Part shown: in pieces, positions 1-9,923 of the stretch
Position numbering within the stretch: the first letter of the stretch is position 1
Layout of the letters: the number at the start of each line of letters is the position of its first letter
Assembly (NCBI RefSeq): GCF_012720115.1
Contig: NZ_VNWN01000007.1
Span: 124,001-188,000, forward strand
DNA from: Sneathiella chinensis
Lineage (GTDB): Bacteria > Pseudomonadota > Alphaproteobacteria > Sneathiellales > Sneathiellaceae
Direction of reading: 5' to 3'
DNA length: 64,000 bases
Position numbers and translations under genes: made by a program
The notes under the pieces: model-generated
Told to the model about the DNA's origin: nothing
Databases searched by the model: none
The model's input: only the letters and a program-made list of their open reading frames with translations

Positions 1-1
1 T

Positions 2-745
2 GAAATCCTGACCATCAAGGGACGGAAGGCGGAACTGACCGATGCCGGGGAGCTACTGCTTCGCCGCTCCCGCCACCTTCTTGAGGAAGCCTCCTGTCTG
101 GAAGCGGCGGCCCAATCCCTCTATCAGGGGTGGGAGCCGGAACTGACGCTGGCGGCGGAAATCCTGTTCCCCGTACCGCTGCTGATGAGGGCCCTTGACC
201 AATTGGGGGCCGAGGCCCCGCACACCCGCGTCGAGATTGTGGAAAGTGTCATGTCCGGGACGGACGACATGATCACAAACCGCAAGGCCGATCTGGCCAT
301 CTGCGTGACCCCGCCGGCGGGTTTTTTCGGCGTTCCCCTGATGGAGGTGCAGTTCGATCTGGTTACCGCGCCCTCCCACCCGCTTGCCCAAGCGGGCGTG
401 CCGGTGACCCCGCAAATGCTCAGCCGCCATCGCCAGATCATTGTGCGGGATTCCGGTATCAACAGACGCGACAATCAGGGCTGGCAGCGGGCCGAACAAC
501 GCTGGACCTTCAGTCACCAGTCATCCGCGACCGAGGCGCTGCTGAACGGCTATGGCTTTTCGTGGGCACCGCTGACCCTGCTGCAAGCCCCCTTGCGGGA
601 GGGCCGTCTGGTACGCCTTGAAATGGAAACACCCAGCGAGCGGCGGGTGACGCTGCATCTGGTGAAGGTGCATGGCGACAGCACCGGCTCGGCCGCCCGG
701 TGCCTGCACGATATTCTTCAATCGGTTGTGGAAGGCGCGCCTTAA
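2..745 (+). CDS. LysR-family transcriptional regulator, 5' truncated by the window edge
   Basis: The open frame enters from the left edge (first full codon at base 2) with no start, so the gene is partial. The visible first residues (ELTDAGELLLRR) are the end of a LysR winged helix-turn-helix and its linker helix. The rest, about 200 residues, is a periplasmic-binding-protein-like effector domain of the LysR C-terminal type, with stretches such as KADLAICVTPP and LNGYGFSWAPL that match the family's usual strand and helix pattern. The protein would be a DNA-binding activator or repressor responding to a small molecule. Its target is not visible, because LysR targets usually lie divergently upstream, outside the window. 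Confidence 0.85.
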   Translation, partial: EILTIKGRKAELTDAGELLLRRSRHLLEEASCLEAAAQSLYQGWEPELTLAAEILFPVPLLMRALDQLGAEAPHTRVEIVESVMSGTDDMITNRKADLAICVTPPAGFFGVPLMEVQFDLVTAPSHPLAQAGVPVTPQMLSRHRQIIVRDSGINRRDNQGWQRAEQRWTFSHQSSATEALLNGYGFSWAPLTLLQAPLREGRLVRLEMETPSERRVTLHLVKVHGDSTGSAARCLHDILQSVVEGAP

Positions 746-799
746 AAAGTCACAACCGGCGCGGCTCCGGCGTCCTTTTCCCTCCAGTGGAGAAGGACC

Positions 800-2008
800 A
801 TGCCCCCATTTGCCGCCCGGATTATCCAGTATTTCAGGCTTCCCCTGCCCGAACAGGAACAGGACCCGAACCGCGCCCTGTTGCAACAGGCGGTTTTTGA
901 CGCCTTCCTGATGGTGTCCATTGCGGCGGAAAAGGCCATCCCGCTGGCCCCGGACGACATCACCATCATTATTCGCCTCAAGAACAGCCTGCACGCCGCT
1001 GCCATCCCCGCCGAGACAGAAGCGGCGTTCTGGTCTGCCTATGAACGGATCACGCGGGCCTTCAAGCCCATCTCAATTGCCAGTATCCGGGCCACATCCC
1101 CGCCCCTTGAAGGACAAAGCCGGACCGGCCGCCGGCGGTTCTGCCTGTGGCCGCGGGTGTCCCTCTCAACACGCTGCGCCAATACCTACAAGCTGCTGTC
1201 CCTTGTCACATTGCTGGCACTCATTCTGGTGCAGGTCTACTGGTATATTGGTTGGTCACTGACCTCGGATATCCGGGCGCAGCGCCAAACCATCGCTGCC
1301 TATGATAAAGAACGGGCGGGCATTGCCCTCAGCCTTGACGGCAACCCTCAGGAACAGAACAGGTTTTCACTGGAACAAAGGAATCGGGTTCAGACCCTCG
1401 ACAGCCTGATCACGGAACATCAAAACTGGAAAATGGCCGCTGAAAACCACCTTCAGAACTGGAATCAGGTCTGGTCCAACATGGACCTGCTGACCTTGCA
1501 GCCGTGGCAGAATGACGATTACAGGAACTACCCGCCCGAGGTACAGCGCCGCATTCAGTTCGTGTCGGCGGAAAACACCCTGCAGGCCATTTCCGAATAT
1601 GCCCTGCCCATCCTGTACGGCCTGATCGGGGCCTGTTTCTATATCCTTCGCCAGATCCCCAAGGAGATCGAGGCCCTGACCTTTTCCATGAATTCCTATA
1701 TCGGGTACAGCCTTCGCATGGTTCAGGGGCCACTGGCCGGGATCATGACCAGTTACTTCTTCAGTTCCGATCCCATCGAACCCTCCGGGTTGGTCAGCTC
1801 GGGCCAGAACGGCCCTGCCCTTGAGCCCGGCCTGACCGCCCTCAGCCCGCTGGCGGTGGCCTTTCTGGCCGGATATAGCGTGGAGTTCGTTTTCCGATTC
1901 TTCGACAAGCTGCTGTTTTCATCGGACACACCGGGCCAGACGACCCAAAACTCCCCCAACACCCACCCACCGACGCCCGGGGCGGGAAATTCAACCAAAC
2001 CGGATTAA
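800..2008 (+). CDS. Hypothetical multi-pass membrane protein
   Basis: This 402-residue protein has a good ribosome-binding site (ggagaagg, 4 bases before the ATG). I do not recognise a family. The first ~125 residues are soluble. A hydrophobic helix lies at about 130-155 (LLSLVTLLALILVQVYW). A polar, charged, probably helical stretch follows to about 265. Further hydrophobic segments come near 270-290, 312-325 and 350-375. The last ~30 residues are a Pro/Thr/Asn-rich tail. The gene follows the LysR gene on the same strand, with 54 bases between them. Nothing in the neighbourhood indicates a role. Confidence 0.7.
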   Translation: MPPFAARIIQYFRLPLPEQEQDPNRALLQQAVFDAFLMVSIAAEKAIPLAPDDITIIIRLKNSLHAAAIPAETEAAFWSAYERITRAFKPISIASIRATSPPLEGQSRTGRRRFCLWPRVSLSTRCANTYKLLSLVTLLALILVQVYWYIGWSLTSDIRAQRQTIAAYDKERAGIALSLDGNPQEQNRFSLEQRNRVQTLDSLITEHQNWKMAAENHLQNWNQVWSNMDLLTLQPWQNDDYRNYPPEVQRRIQFVSAENTLQAISEYALPILYGLIGACFYILRQIPKEIEALTFSMNSYIGYSLRMVQGPLAGIMTSYFFSSDPIEPSGLVSSGQNGPALEPGLTALSPLAVAFLAGYSVEFVFRFFDKLLFSSDTPGQTTQNSPNTHPPTPGAGNSTKPD

Positions 2009-2362
2009 GGGGGAAAGTGCCGGAAATCCGGGCGTTTCATAAAAACAAACCTAGATTTAGAATATTATTTTATTAGCGATTAACACTTTTATAATATTAT
2101 GGTATAAATATGAGGTTGTCCAAGGTTGATCGGAGCTGTTGCTGCCTTATTCCAAGCCCCCCAAACAAAGGTATCAACAGCTTCGGTTACCCCTTCCCCC
2201 GGCTCCCTCCCTCAGGTCACCCTTCCGATCTTCCGCGCCTGTTTCTGCTGAAACCCCTTCTGGTAGTTTTTTAAAATTTCTCGCGACCTCCGGTTGTTTC
2301 CTTAACGAAAAAGTAAGGGTTGGGGATCACACTGCATCGCTTGGTGACAGTATTCAGGATGA
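2009..2362 (+). other. 354-base intergenic region: AT-rich promoter segment plus long leader
   Basis: This is the only gap above 300 bases in the window. Positions 2038-2115 are very AT-rich and contain a good sigma70-type promoter (listed separately). The remaining ~250 bases would be the untranslated leader of the EAL gene at 2363. They are C-rich (runs such as ccccttcccccggctcc near 2190) and show no convincing terminator, tRNA or known riboswitch. A TTG-initiated frame at 2139-2366 overlaps the next gene's start by four bases; I do not call it a gene, but translational coupling is possible. Confidence 0.6.
2080..2108 (+). promoter_or_regulatory. Sigma70-type promoter for the CNB-EAL gene
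   Basis: TTAACA at 2080-2085 and TATAAA at 2103-2108 are separated by exactly 17 bases, each one mismatch from the consensus hexamer. The surroundings are AT-rich. The start point would be near 2115, giving a leader of about 250 bases. Confidence 0.6.
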
Positions 2363-3580
2363 GTGATTTCCGTGTATCGCAAACAGGTAAAACAAGGCGA
2401 AACAATCTTCGGCTATGAACAGCCGGGCGACAGCGCTTTTCTGGTTGAAAGCGGTCAGGTGCGCATTCTGGACAAGATCACCCAGAAAGACAGCTATCTT
2501 CTGGGGCCGGGCGACATGTTCGGTGAATATGGCGTCATCGCCGGTGCCAGCCATTATTCCGCCGCCGTCGCCGAGGAAGACTGCCTTCTTCTGGTGGTCA
2601 GTCGCGAGGAAATTGAAGAAAAAACCAATTCCGCTGACCCCATGATCAGCCTGTTCCTGAAATTCTTCATGGAACGCTGTCATGACCTGACAAAGCGGCA
2701 TCATGGTGTGCCTGTCACCCCGCAAGACCAGCCGGCGCCCCTGCCCCATCGGCGGGATATCGCCCTGCGCTCCCACCGCGAGCAGCTTTTGAAGGAATTC
2801 CAGATCAAGGAAGAACTGGAACGCGCCCTTCTCAATGACGAAATGGTGCTGTATTTCCAGCCGATCATCTCGCTGCGCGGGGGTTTTACGGCCGGTTTCG
2901 AGGCCCTGCTACGCTGGCAGCATCCCACACGCGGCCTGCTGTCCCCCTATCATTTCATCGATATTGCGGAAACCACCAACATGATTGTCCCCATCGGGGA
3001 CTGGGTGTTCCGCGAGGCCTGCAAACAGGCCCGCGATTTCAACCTGAAGACGGCAGAACTCGGCAAACCCGAAGTCTTTGTCAGCATCAATATTTCGGCC
3101 AACCAGTTTGCGGTTCCCAACATTTCCAGACGGTTCAAGGAAATCACCGAGGAGACCGGCGCCGATGTCTCGACCATTGAGCTGGAAATCACCGAAAGCG
3201 TTCTGATGGAAGATACCGCCCACGCCAAAAAAGTGCTGGGCGAGGTCAAGGAACTGGGATTTGATCTTGTGCTGGATGATTTTGGAACCGGCTATTCCAG
3301 CCTCAACTATCTGCACCAGTTCCCCATCGACAAGCTGAAGATCGACCGATCCTTCACCCACACGGTCCTCACCGACGAAAGCAGTCTGGAAATTGTCCGG
3401 GCCATTTCCGGCCTTGCCCACAACCTGAATATCGAGGTTGTCGCCGAAGGGATCGAGGAGCGGGAACAACTTTCCCTCTATCGGGATCTCGACTGTCACT
3501 TTGGACAGGGTTATCTGATTTCAAAACCGCTCAGCGTTCAGGATGTATACGGCATTCTGGGAACCCGGATGTCTATCTAG
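2363..3580 (+). CDS. Cyclic nucleotide-binding domain / EAL domain c-di-GMP phosphodiesterase
   Basis: A 405-residue cytosolic protein. Residues ~1-100 form a cyclic-nucleotide-binding beta-roll (PGDSAFLVESGQVRIL, GPGDMFGEYGVI). Residues ~150-400 form an EAL domain that should hydrolyse cyclic di-GMP. It keeps the EALLRW signature, the ISANQF segment, ELEITES, the DDFGTGYSS loop 6 motif, KIDRSF and VAEGIE, so catalysis is expected. A stop codon (2360-2362) directly precedes GTG 2363, with AGGA three bases further upstream, so GTG is the earliest possible start. The fusion suggests that a cyclic mononucleotide or other ligand controls c-di-GMP turnover. It has its own promoter and converges on tgt. 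Confidence 0.9.
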   Translation: MISVYRKQVKQGETIFGYEQPGDSAFLVESGQVRILDKITQKDSYLLGPGDMFGEYGVIAGASHYSAAVAEEDCLLLVVSREEIEEKTNSADPMISLFLKFFMERCHDLTKRHHGVPVTPQDQPAPLPHRRDIALRSHREQLLKEFQIKEELERALLNDEMVLYFQPIISLRGGFTAGFEALLRWQHPTRGLLSPYHFIDIAETTNMIVPIGDWVFREACKQARDFNLKTAELGKPEVFVSINISANQFAVPNISRRFKEITEETGADVSTIELEITESVLMEDTAHAKKVLGEVKELGFDLVLDDFGTGYSSLNYLHQFPIDKLKIDRSFTHTVLTDESSLEIVRAISGLAHNLNIEVVAEGIEEREQLSLYRDLDCHFGQGYLISKPLSVQDVYGILGTRMSI

Positions 3581-3612
3581 GCTCCCCGAACGGTTCGCTT
3601 CCGCCCCCTCGC

Positions 3613-4746
3613 CTAGAGGGGGTCGATATCCCCGCGTTCCTGCGCCGCATGAAAATCAAGCGCAAAATCGGCCATGGCGCCATTCTCGATCGCATCCCGC
3701 ATACCGGCCATCAGGTCCTGGAAATAGGTCAGGTTATGGGCTGACAGCAATACCGCGCCCAGAATTTCCTTGGCCCGGAACAGGTGATGCAAATAGGCCC
3801 GTGAATAGGTCCGGCAGGCCGGACAGCGGCAATGCTCGTCCAGCGGACGGGGATCGTCCTGATGACGGGCGTTACGGATATTCACTGTCCCAAGACGGGT
3901 GAAGGCCTGTGCATTGCGGCCAGACCGGGTGGGCAGGACGCAATCGAACATGTCAATGCCGCGCATGACACCGCCGACAAGGTCGCTCGGCTTGCCAACC
4001 CCCATCAGGTAACGGGGTTTTTCCTGCGGCATGTTGGGGGTGGTGAATTCAAGGGTGCGGAACATTTCCTCCTGTCCCTCGCCCACGGCCAACCCGCCCA
4101 CGGCATATCCCTCGAACCCGATATCGGTCAGGGCGTCAATGGATTCATGGCGCAAGTCTTCGTAGGTGGAACCCTGCACAATGCCGAACAGGCCGTATCC
4201 CGGCCGCGGCTCCCACGCATCGCGGGAGCGTTTTGCCCACCGCATGGAGCGGCGCATGCTGTCGGCGGCCATCTTGTGATCGGCCGGATAGGGCGTGCAT
4301 TCATCAAAGGCCATGGTGATGGTGGCATCCAGATCATTCTGGATCTGCATGGAGCGTTCCGGCGTCAGGTCGAACCGCTTGCCATCGATATGGGATTTGA
4401 AGACAACCCCGTTTTCATCGATCTTGCGAAGCTCGTTCAGGGACATCACCTGAAACCCGCCGGAATCGGTCAGGATCGGCCGTTCCCAATTCATGAACTT
4501 GTGCAATCCACCAAGGCGCCGAACCCGTTCGGAACCGGGCCGCAGCATCAGGTGATAGGTATTGCCCAGCAGGATATCCGCACCGGTTTCGCGCACCATT
4601 TCCGGCGTCAGGCCCTTGACGGTTCCGGCGGTTCCGACCGGCATGAAGGCCGGGGTCCGAATGTCCCCGTGGGCCGTTGACAGGGTACCCCGCCGCGCAG
4701 CCCCGTCCCGGGCGTGAATATCAAATGTGAATACTTTTTCAGTCAT
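3613..4746 (-). CDS. tgt: Queuine tRNA-ribosyltransferase (bacterial TGT)
   Basis: 377 residues, the usual length for bacterial TGT. It exchanges guanine-34 of GUN-anticodon tRNAs for preQ1 in queuosine synthesis. Visible signatures are the N-terminal [27 protein letters not shown] (nucleophilic region), the GIVQGS segment and the C-terminal zinc site [18 protein letters not shown]. The start ATG overlaps the queA stop as ATGA, so the two genes are translationally coupled and act in consecutive steps of the same pathway. Converges with the EAL gene, 32 bases away. Confidence 0.97.
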   Translation of the reverse strand: MTEKVFTFDIHARDGAARRGTLSTAHGDIRTPAFMPVGTAGTVKGLTPEMVRETGADILLGNTYHLMLRPGSERVRRLGGLHKFMNWERPILTDSGGFQVMSLNELRKIDENGVVFKSHIDGKRFDLTPERSMQIQNDLDATITMAFDECTPYPADHKMAADSMRRSMRWAKRSRDAWEPRPGYGLFGIVQGSTYEDLRHESIDALTDIGFEGYAVGGLAVGEGQEEMFRTLEFTTPNMPQEKPRYLMGVGKPSDLVGGVMRGIDMFDCVLPTRSGRNAQAFTRLGTVNIRNARHQDDPRPLDEHCRCPACRTYSRAYLHHLFRAKEILGAVLLSAHNLTYFQDLMAGMRDAIENGAMADFALDFHAAQERGDIDPL

Positions 4747-5774
4747 GATGCGGGATATAGCAGCGAGCTGTCTCCATAGGAATAAAAACGGTATTTCTCG
4801 TCGATGGCGTGGCCATAGGCCTCTTTCATGCGATCAAAGCCGGAAAAGGCCGATACCAGCATGAACAGGGTCGATTTGGGCAGGTGGAAATTGGTCATCA
4901 GCAGGTCCACGGCCTTGAACCGGTATCCGGGCGTGATGAAGATATCCGTCTCGCCCTGAAACGGATGAACGATCCCGTAGTCATCGGCCGCACTTTCCAG
5001 CAGGCGAAGGCTGGTCGTCCCTACGGAAACCACGCGCCCGCCCTTTTTCCGGCAGGCATTGATAATCTCGGCGGCGTCGGGGCGGATCACGCCATATTCC
5101 GCGTGCATCTTGTGATCGTCCGTATCCTCGACCTTGACCGGCAGGAAGGTCCCGGCCCCCACATGCAGCGTGGTCGCCACCGTAACCACACCCTTGGCCT
5201 TGATCTGCTCCATCAGGGCCGGGGTGAAATGCAGGCCCGCCGTCGGGGCGGCTACGGCCCCTTCCTCGTTGGCGAAGATGGTCTGGTAATCTTTCTTGTC
5301 CTGCTCGTCCACCTGACGGATGGAACCGATATAGGGCGGCAGGGGAATTTCCCCATATTCCGACAGCTTCTGCATCAGGTCGGCCCCGGAAAAGTTGAAG
5401 GCCAGCGCCACTTCGCCGCCATCGAACTTGTCGGCCACCAACGCCTTGAAATCATCGCCAAAGCTGATTTCATCGCCGGGCTTCAGCTTCTTGGCCGGTT
5501 TGGCAAAGGCGTGCCAGGTATCCAGCGACACATTCTTGTGCAGGGTGACCTCGATCTTGGCGGTGCGGCGCATGCCCCGCAACCGGGCCGGGATCACACG
5601 GGTATCGTTGAACACAAGAACATCGCCCGCCTCAAGAAAGTCTGGCAGGTCGCCCACCGTATGATCGGACAGGCTGTCCCGCACCACGAGAAGTTTTGCG
5701 CTTTCCCGGGGACTGACAGGCCGGTCCGCGATCAGGGTTTCCGGCAGGACGAAATCAAAGCTATCAACACGCAT
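4743..5774 (-). CDS. queA: S-adenosylmethionine:tRNA ribosyltransferase-isomerase
   Basis: 343 residues. It transfers and isomerises the ribosyl moiety of SAM onto preQ1-tRNA to give epoxyqueuosine. Typical QueA sequence is visible throughout: [14 protein letters not shown] at the start, [22 protein letters not shown] and [17 protein letters not shown] near the C-terminus. First gene of a two-gene operon with tgt, separated from the upstream cyclophilin by a strong minus-strand terminator at 5806-5846. Its promoter must therefore lie in the short gap or within the upstream gene. Confidence 0.97.
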   Translation of the reverse strand: MRVDSFDFVLPETLIADRPVSPRESAKLLVVRDSLSDHTVGDLPDFLEAGDVLVFNDTRVIPARLRGMRRTAKIEVTLHKNVSLDTWHAFAKPAKKLKPGDEISFGDDFKALVADKFDGGEVALAFNFSGADLMQKLSEYGEIPLPPYIGSIRQVDEQDKKDYQTIFANEEGAVAAPTAGLHFTPALMEQIKAKGVVTVATTLHVGAGTFLPVKVEDTDDHKMHAEYGVIRPDAAEIINACRKKGGRVVSVGTTSLRLLESAADDYGIVHPFQGETDIFITPGYRFKAVDLLMTNFHLPKSTLFMLVSAFSGFDRMKEAYGHAIDEKYRFYSYGDSSLLYPAS

Positions 5775-5805
5775 GGAATATTTCTTTACCCCGGCTCATC
5801 CGGTC

Positions 5806-5846
5806 AAACAAAAAACGAACGACTTCCCGGACCGGAAAGCCGTTCG
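5806..5846 (-). terminator. Rho-independent terminator after the cyclophilin gene
   Basis: Read on the minus strand, a 14-base-pair stem with two G-T wobbles and a 3-base loop (arms at 5833-5846 and 5816-5829) is followed by TTTTTTG. It lies just after the cyclophilin stop and ends that transcript before queA. Confidence 0.85.
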
Positions 5847-5864
5847 CTTCGAAACGGTCGGTCT

Positions 5865-6347
5865 TTACTGAACGTCAGCGGCCACTTTCAGGCTGACGAT
5901 CTTGTCCGGATCGGCGACGCTGCCGTTCATCATGCCGTCACCTTTCTTGATATTGTGCACATGTTCCATGCCTTCAACAACCTGACCCCAGATGGAATAC
6001 TGGCTGTCCAGATGCGGGGCCGGTGCGAACATGATGAAGAACTGGCTGTCGGCGCTGTCCGGATGGGCCGCACGGGCCATGGAGCAAGTTCCCTCAATAT
6101 GAGCTTCACCGGAGAATTCCGCGCTCAAGTTCTGGCCGGACCCACCGGTTCCGTTGCCTTTCGGATCACCGGTCTGGGCCATGAAGCCGTCGATGACGCG
6201 GTGGAAGACAATCCCGTCATAGAAACCTTCACGGGCCAGTTCCTTGATGCGGGCAACGTGGTTCGGTGCCAGGTCGGGGCGCATCTCAATGACAACGCGG
6301 CCATCCTTCAGTTCAAGATACAGCGTGTTTTCGAGATCTGCAGACAT
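5865..6347 (-). CDS. ppiB: Peptidyl-prolyl cis-trans isomerase, cyclophilin type (cytosolic)
   Basis: 160 residues with the full cyclophilin fold signature: FHRVIDGFMAQTGDPKGNGTGG, SQFFIMFAPAPHLD and FGQV-like WGQVVEGMEHV. It catalyses proline isomerisation. There is no signal peptide, which points to a cytosolic enzyme of the PpiB type rather than PpiA. It lies 43 bases after coaD on the same strand, probably co-transcribed with it, and ends at a strong terminator. Confidence 0.93.
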   Translation of the reverse strand: MSADLENTLYLELKDGRVVIEMRPDLAPNHVARIKELAREGFYDGIVFHRVIDGFMAQTGDPKGNGTGGSGQNLSAEFSGEAHIEGTCSMARAAHPDSADSQFFIMFAPAPHLDSQYSIWGQVVEGMEHVHNIKKGDGMMNGSVADPDKIVSLKVAADVQ

Positions 6348-6390
6348 AGTAATGCTCCTGTTCGCCCGCCGCGGCAGGCCTTGATATCAA

Positions 6391-6900
6391 TTATTTTGCG
6401 GCCTTTATCTTGGCCACGCGCTCAACAATCTTTGTTGCGGTGGTTTTTGACACAAATGGCGTAATATCGCCACCCAGAAACGCAATTTCCTTAACCAGGC
6501 TGGATGCAATGAACTGATGCTGGTCAGAGGCCATCAGGAACACGGTTTCAATATCCGCATTCAGGCGGCGGTTCATGCCCACCATCTGGAATTCATACTC
6601 AAAGTCGGACACGGCGCGCAGGCCGCGAATGATGACACTGGCGTTGCATTCCTCGGCGAAATGCATCAGCAGGTTCTGGAACGGCCGCACCTCGAAGTTG
6701 GTGTCGGGGAATTCCTCGGTCATTTTCAGCGCCATCGCACAGCGTTCCTCAACACTGAACAGAGGGTTCTTCCCCGGGTTCATGGCAACGCCGATCACCA
6801 GTGTATCCACCAGTTTCGCCGCTCGCTTGATAATATCATAATGACCCAGCGTGATGGGGTCGAAAGTTCCAGGATATAGGCCGATACGCTCTGTAGGCAT
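6391..6900 (-). CDS. coaD: Phosphopantetheine adenylyltransferase
   Basis: 169 residues, the typical length. It joins 4'-phosphopantetheine and ATP to make dephospho-CoA. The nucleotidyltransferase motif GTFDPITLGH (T/HxGH) is at residues ~9-18, RGLRAVSDFEYEFQM follows mid-protein, and the C-terminal SSLVKEIAFLGGDI carries the conserved substrate-binding serines. The gene lies 77 bases after gyrA and precedes the cyclophilin gene, an order common in alphaproteobacteria. Confidence 0.96.
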   Translation of the reverse strand: MPTERIGLYPGTFDPITLGHYDIIKRAAKLVDTLVIGVAMNPGKNPLFSVEERCAMALKMTEEFPDTNFEVRPFQNLLMHFAEECNASVIIRGLRAVSDFEYEFQMVGMNRRLNADIETVFLMASDQHQFIASSLVKEIAFLGGDITPFVSKTTATKIVERVAKIKAAK

Positions 6901-6977
6901 GATGAGGGGTCCTCTCTGATTATCTGCTATTTCTTGTTGCTAGCTTGTTATGGATTTTCCCCGGGTTGACGGCTCCC

Positions 6978-9740
6978 TCAGGAGCCATCATCCGGAATTT
7001 CACTGGATACTTCCGTTGTTTCTGTTGTTTCGGTTGCTTCGGTTTCGACGAGACCGTTTTCCAGATCATCCTCGTCATGCTCGTCATCCGACTTGTCCTC
7101 AAGCGCGGTGACAGAGACGACTTTCTCTCCTTCAGCAGTTTTAAACAGGGTTACCCCCTGGGTATTCCGACCGGCAATCCGAATATCCGCGATCGGTGTC
7201 CGGATCAGCTTGCCCCCATTGGTCACCAGCATGATCTGGTTATCCGGCAGGACTGGGAAGGTCGCAACCACCTGACCATTACGCTTGGACGTCTCAATAT
7301 TGATGATGCCCTGACCACCGCGGTTGGTAACGCGATATTCGTAGGCGTTGGTCCGCTTGCCATACCCGTTTTCGGTGATCGACAGCAGGACTTCTTCAAG
7401 ATCGAACAGTTCCTGATACCGTTCCGGGGTCATATCCCCGTAATCAGTCACATTACCGTCTTCATCCACGGAACGGCGGGCCTTCAGATAGGCTTCCCGT
7501 TCTTCTGTTTCCACATCCACATGACCCAGAACGGACATGCCGATCACCCGGTCACCGCTGGCCAGACGCATACCCCGGACACCGGATGAATCCCGGCCCT
7601 TGAACAGACGTACATCGGTGGACTGGAAGCGGATACATTTACCGCCATAGGCCGCCAGCAGAATGTCGGATTGTTCGGTACAGATGCCGACGCCGATCAA
7701 CTGGTCATCGTCATCCAGACGCATGGCGATCTTGCCGTTTGATTTCACGTTGGAGAAGTCACTGAGGCGGTTGCGGCGCACGTTACCGTTGGCGGTCGCG
7801 AACATCACCTGCAATTCATTCCAGCTATCCTCTTCCTCCGGCAGCGGCATCAGGGTGGAGATGACCTCCCCTTCCTCAAGCGGCAACAGGTTGATGATGG
7901 CCTTGCCCAGACTTTGCGGAGAGCCAAGCGGCAGGCGATACACCTTCATCTTGTAAACCCGCCCGAAGGAGGAGAAGAACAGCACCGGTGTATGGGTGTT
8001 CACCACGAACACCTGCGTTACAAAATCCTCGTCGCGGGTCTGCATGCCGGAGCGGCCCTTGCCGCCGCGACGCTGCGGACGATAGGTGGACAGTGGCACC
8101 CGCTTGATATAGCCCTTGTGACTGACAGTCAGAACCATGTCTTCCTGCTGGATCAGGTCCTCGATGTCGTGCTCGAACTCGTTTTCCTCGATCAGGGTCC
8201 GGCGCGGTGTCGCGTATTTCTCTTTCATCTCCAGAAGTTCGGTCTGGATGATGTCGATCAGGCGCGGACGGCTGGACAGGATATCGAGATAATCGACGAT
8301 CCGCTCGCCCAGCCCCTTCAATTCGTCGCCAATTTCATTCTGGCCAAGGGCTGTCAGGCGTTGCAGGCGCAAATCCAGAATGGCGCGAGCCTGGAATTCA
8401 GACAGGTGATAGGTGCCATCTTCGTTGATCGGGTATTCCGGGTCATCCACCAGACGGATCAGCGACTCAACGGACGTGGCCGGCCAGGCACGGGACATCA
8501 GTTCGGTGCGGGCGGTCAGCGGGTCCGGCGCGCTGCGGATCAACTGGATCACTTCGTCGATATTGGCCACGGCAATGGCCAGACCGATCAACACATGGGC
8601 CCGCTCCCGCGCCTTGCGAAGCAGGTATTTAGTCCGGCGGGTGACAACTTCTTCACGGAAATCAAGGAACGCTTCCAGAAGCTCTTTCAGGTTCATCAGT
8701 TCCGGCTTGCCCCGGTTCAGGGCCAGCATGTTCACGCCGAATGATGTCTGCAGCGAGGTGTAGCGGTACAACTGGTTGAGGACAATCTCGGCCACCGCAT
8801 CGCGCTTGATCTCGATCACGACGCGAACACCATGACGGTCGGACTCATCGCGCAGATCGCCAATCCCTTCCACCTTCTTGGAGCGGACAAGGTCAGCGAT
8901 TTGTTCGACCAGACGGGACTTGTTCACCTGATAGGGAATTTCCGTGACAATCAGGGCCTGACGGTCCTTGCGGATTTCCTCGACCTCGACCTTGGCCCGC
9001 ATGATCACGGACCCGCGGCCTGTGGTCAGCCCACTGATCGAGCCGGAACGGCCCAGAATGACGCCCCCGGTGGGGAAGTCCGGTCCGGGAACGTAATCCA
9101 GCAGTTCTTCCTCGCCCATTTCAGGCTTGCCAAGAAGCGCCACGCTGGCATCGATCACCTCGCCAAGGTTATGGGGCGGGATATTGGTCGCCATACCAAC
9201 CGCGATACCCCCGGCCCCGTTCACCAGAAGGTTCGGGTAGCGGGCGGGCAGAACCGTCGGCTCCTGCTCCGAATCGTCGTAGTTGTTGGCAAAATCAACG
9301 GTTTCCTTGTCGATATCATCGATCAGGCTTTCCGCGGCTTTTTCCAGACGGGCCTCGGTATACCGCATGGCGGCAGCCTTGTCGCCGTCCATGGAACCAA
9401 AGTTCCCCTGCCCTTCCACAAGCGGCAGACGCATGGAGAAATCCTGCGCCAGACGGACCATGGCATCGTAAATCGCGCTGTCACCATGCGGGTGGTAACG
9501 ACCCATCACGTCACCGACGACGCGGGCGGATTTACGGAATTGCTTGTCCGACGTATAGCCGTTTTCGTACATGGCGTAGATGATACGCCTGTGTACCGGC
9601 TTCAACCCGTCCCGCGCATCTGGCAGCGCACGGGAAACGATCACACTCATGGCATAGTCCAGATAGGACTTGCGCATTTCCTCTTCGATCGTGACGGGAA
9701 CTATGTCCTTCTCGGATGGTGGCAAGGTTACGTCGTTCAA
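6978..9740 (-). CDS. gyrA: DNA gyrase subunit A
   Basis: 920 residues. This is the DNA cleavage-reunion subunit of the A2B2 gyrase that introduces negative supercoils. The winged-helix region has the catalytic tyrosine context ([11 protein letters not shown]). The quinolone-resistance region reads [17 protein letters not shown], with the Ser and Asp of the susceptible type. The GyrA box QRRGGKG (residues ~560) starts the C-terminal DNA-wrapping blades. The protein ends in an acidic, Glu/Thr-rich tail of about 40 residues, as in many gyrases. The gap of 183 bases upstream should hold its promoter. Confidence 0.98.
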   Translation of the reverse strand: MNDVTLPPSEKDIVPVTIEEEMRKSYLDYAMSVIVSRALPDARDGLKPVHRRIIYAMYENGYTSDKQFRKSARVVGDVMGRYHPHGDSAIYDAMVRLAQDFSMRLPLVEGQGNFGSMDGDKAAAMRYTEARLEKAAESLIDDIDKETVDFANNYDDSEQEPTVLPARYPNLLVNGAGGIAVGMATNIPPHNLGEVIDASVALLGKPEMGEEELLDYVPGPDFPTGGVILGRSGSISGLTTGRGSVIMRAKVEVEEIRKDRQALIVTEIPYQVNKSRLVEQIADLVRSKKVEGIGDLRDESDRHGVRVVIEIKRDAVAEIVLNQLYRYTSLQTSFGVNMLALNRGKPELMNLKELLEAFLDFREEVVTRRTKYLLRKARERAHVLIGLAIAVANIDEVIQLIRSAPDPLTARTELMSRAWPATSVESLIRLVDDPEYPINEDGTYHLSEFQARAILDLRLQRLTALGQNEIGDELKGLGERIVDYLDILSSRPRLIDIIQTELLEMKEKYATPRRTLIEENEFEHDIEDLIQQEDMVLTVSHKGYIKRVPLSTYRPQRRGGKGRSGMQTRDEDFVTQVFVVNTHTPVLFFSSFGRVYKMKVYRLPLGSPQSLGKAIINLLPLEEGEVISTLMPLPEEEDSWNELQVMFATANGNVRRNRLSDFSNVKSNGKIAMRLDDDDQLIGVGICTEQSDILLAAYGGKCIRFQSTDVRLFKGRDSSGVRGMRLASGDRVIGMSVLGHVDVETEEREAYLKARRSVDEDGNVTDYGDMTPERYQELFDLEEVLLSITENGYGKRTNAYEYRVTNRGGQGIINIETSKRNGQVVATFPVLPDNQIMLVTNGGKLIRTPIADIRIAGRNTQGVTLFKTAEGEKVVSVTALEDKSDDEHDEDDLENGLVETEATETTETTEVSSEIPDDGS

Positions 9741-9923
9741 GGCATACTTCCATGTTTGGGCGATGTTCCGGAAACGCCCCCGGGGAACATCGAAAACTCA
9801 ACCATTATCAGGTCCCCCCGAATGGAGCGGAGGGTCCCTGACGTTCTACAAGATAAACGGCGCCTGTGCAACTGTTGCAGTCGCCAACACCGCGCCCCTT
9901 CAACCGCCGATGCCCAATCGGGA

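Noticed and set aside
2115-2362. GEMM-type c-di-GMP riboswitch in the EAL leader
   Set aside because: The conserved GEMM segments (such as GCAAACC and the GGAC/GCAAAG core) are not present.
2139-2366. Small TTG-started gene before the CNB-EAL gene
   Set aside because: Start codon and ribosome-binding site are poor and the product is Pro/Ser-rich without pattern. Kept only as a possible coupling element in the findings.
4809-6464. A 551-codon plus-strand frame antisense to queA, the cyclophilin gene and part of coaD
   Set aside because: It crosses the ends of three solid minus-strand genes and a terminator, and the product is featureless.
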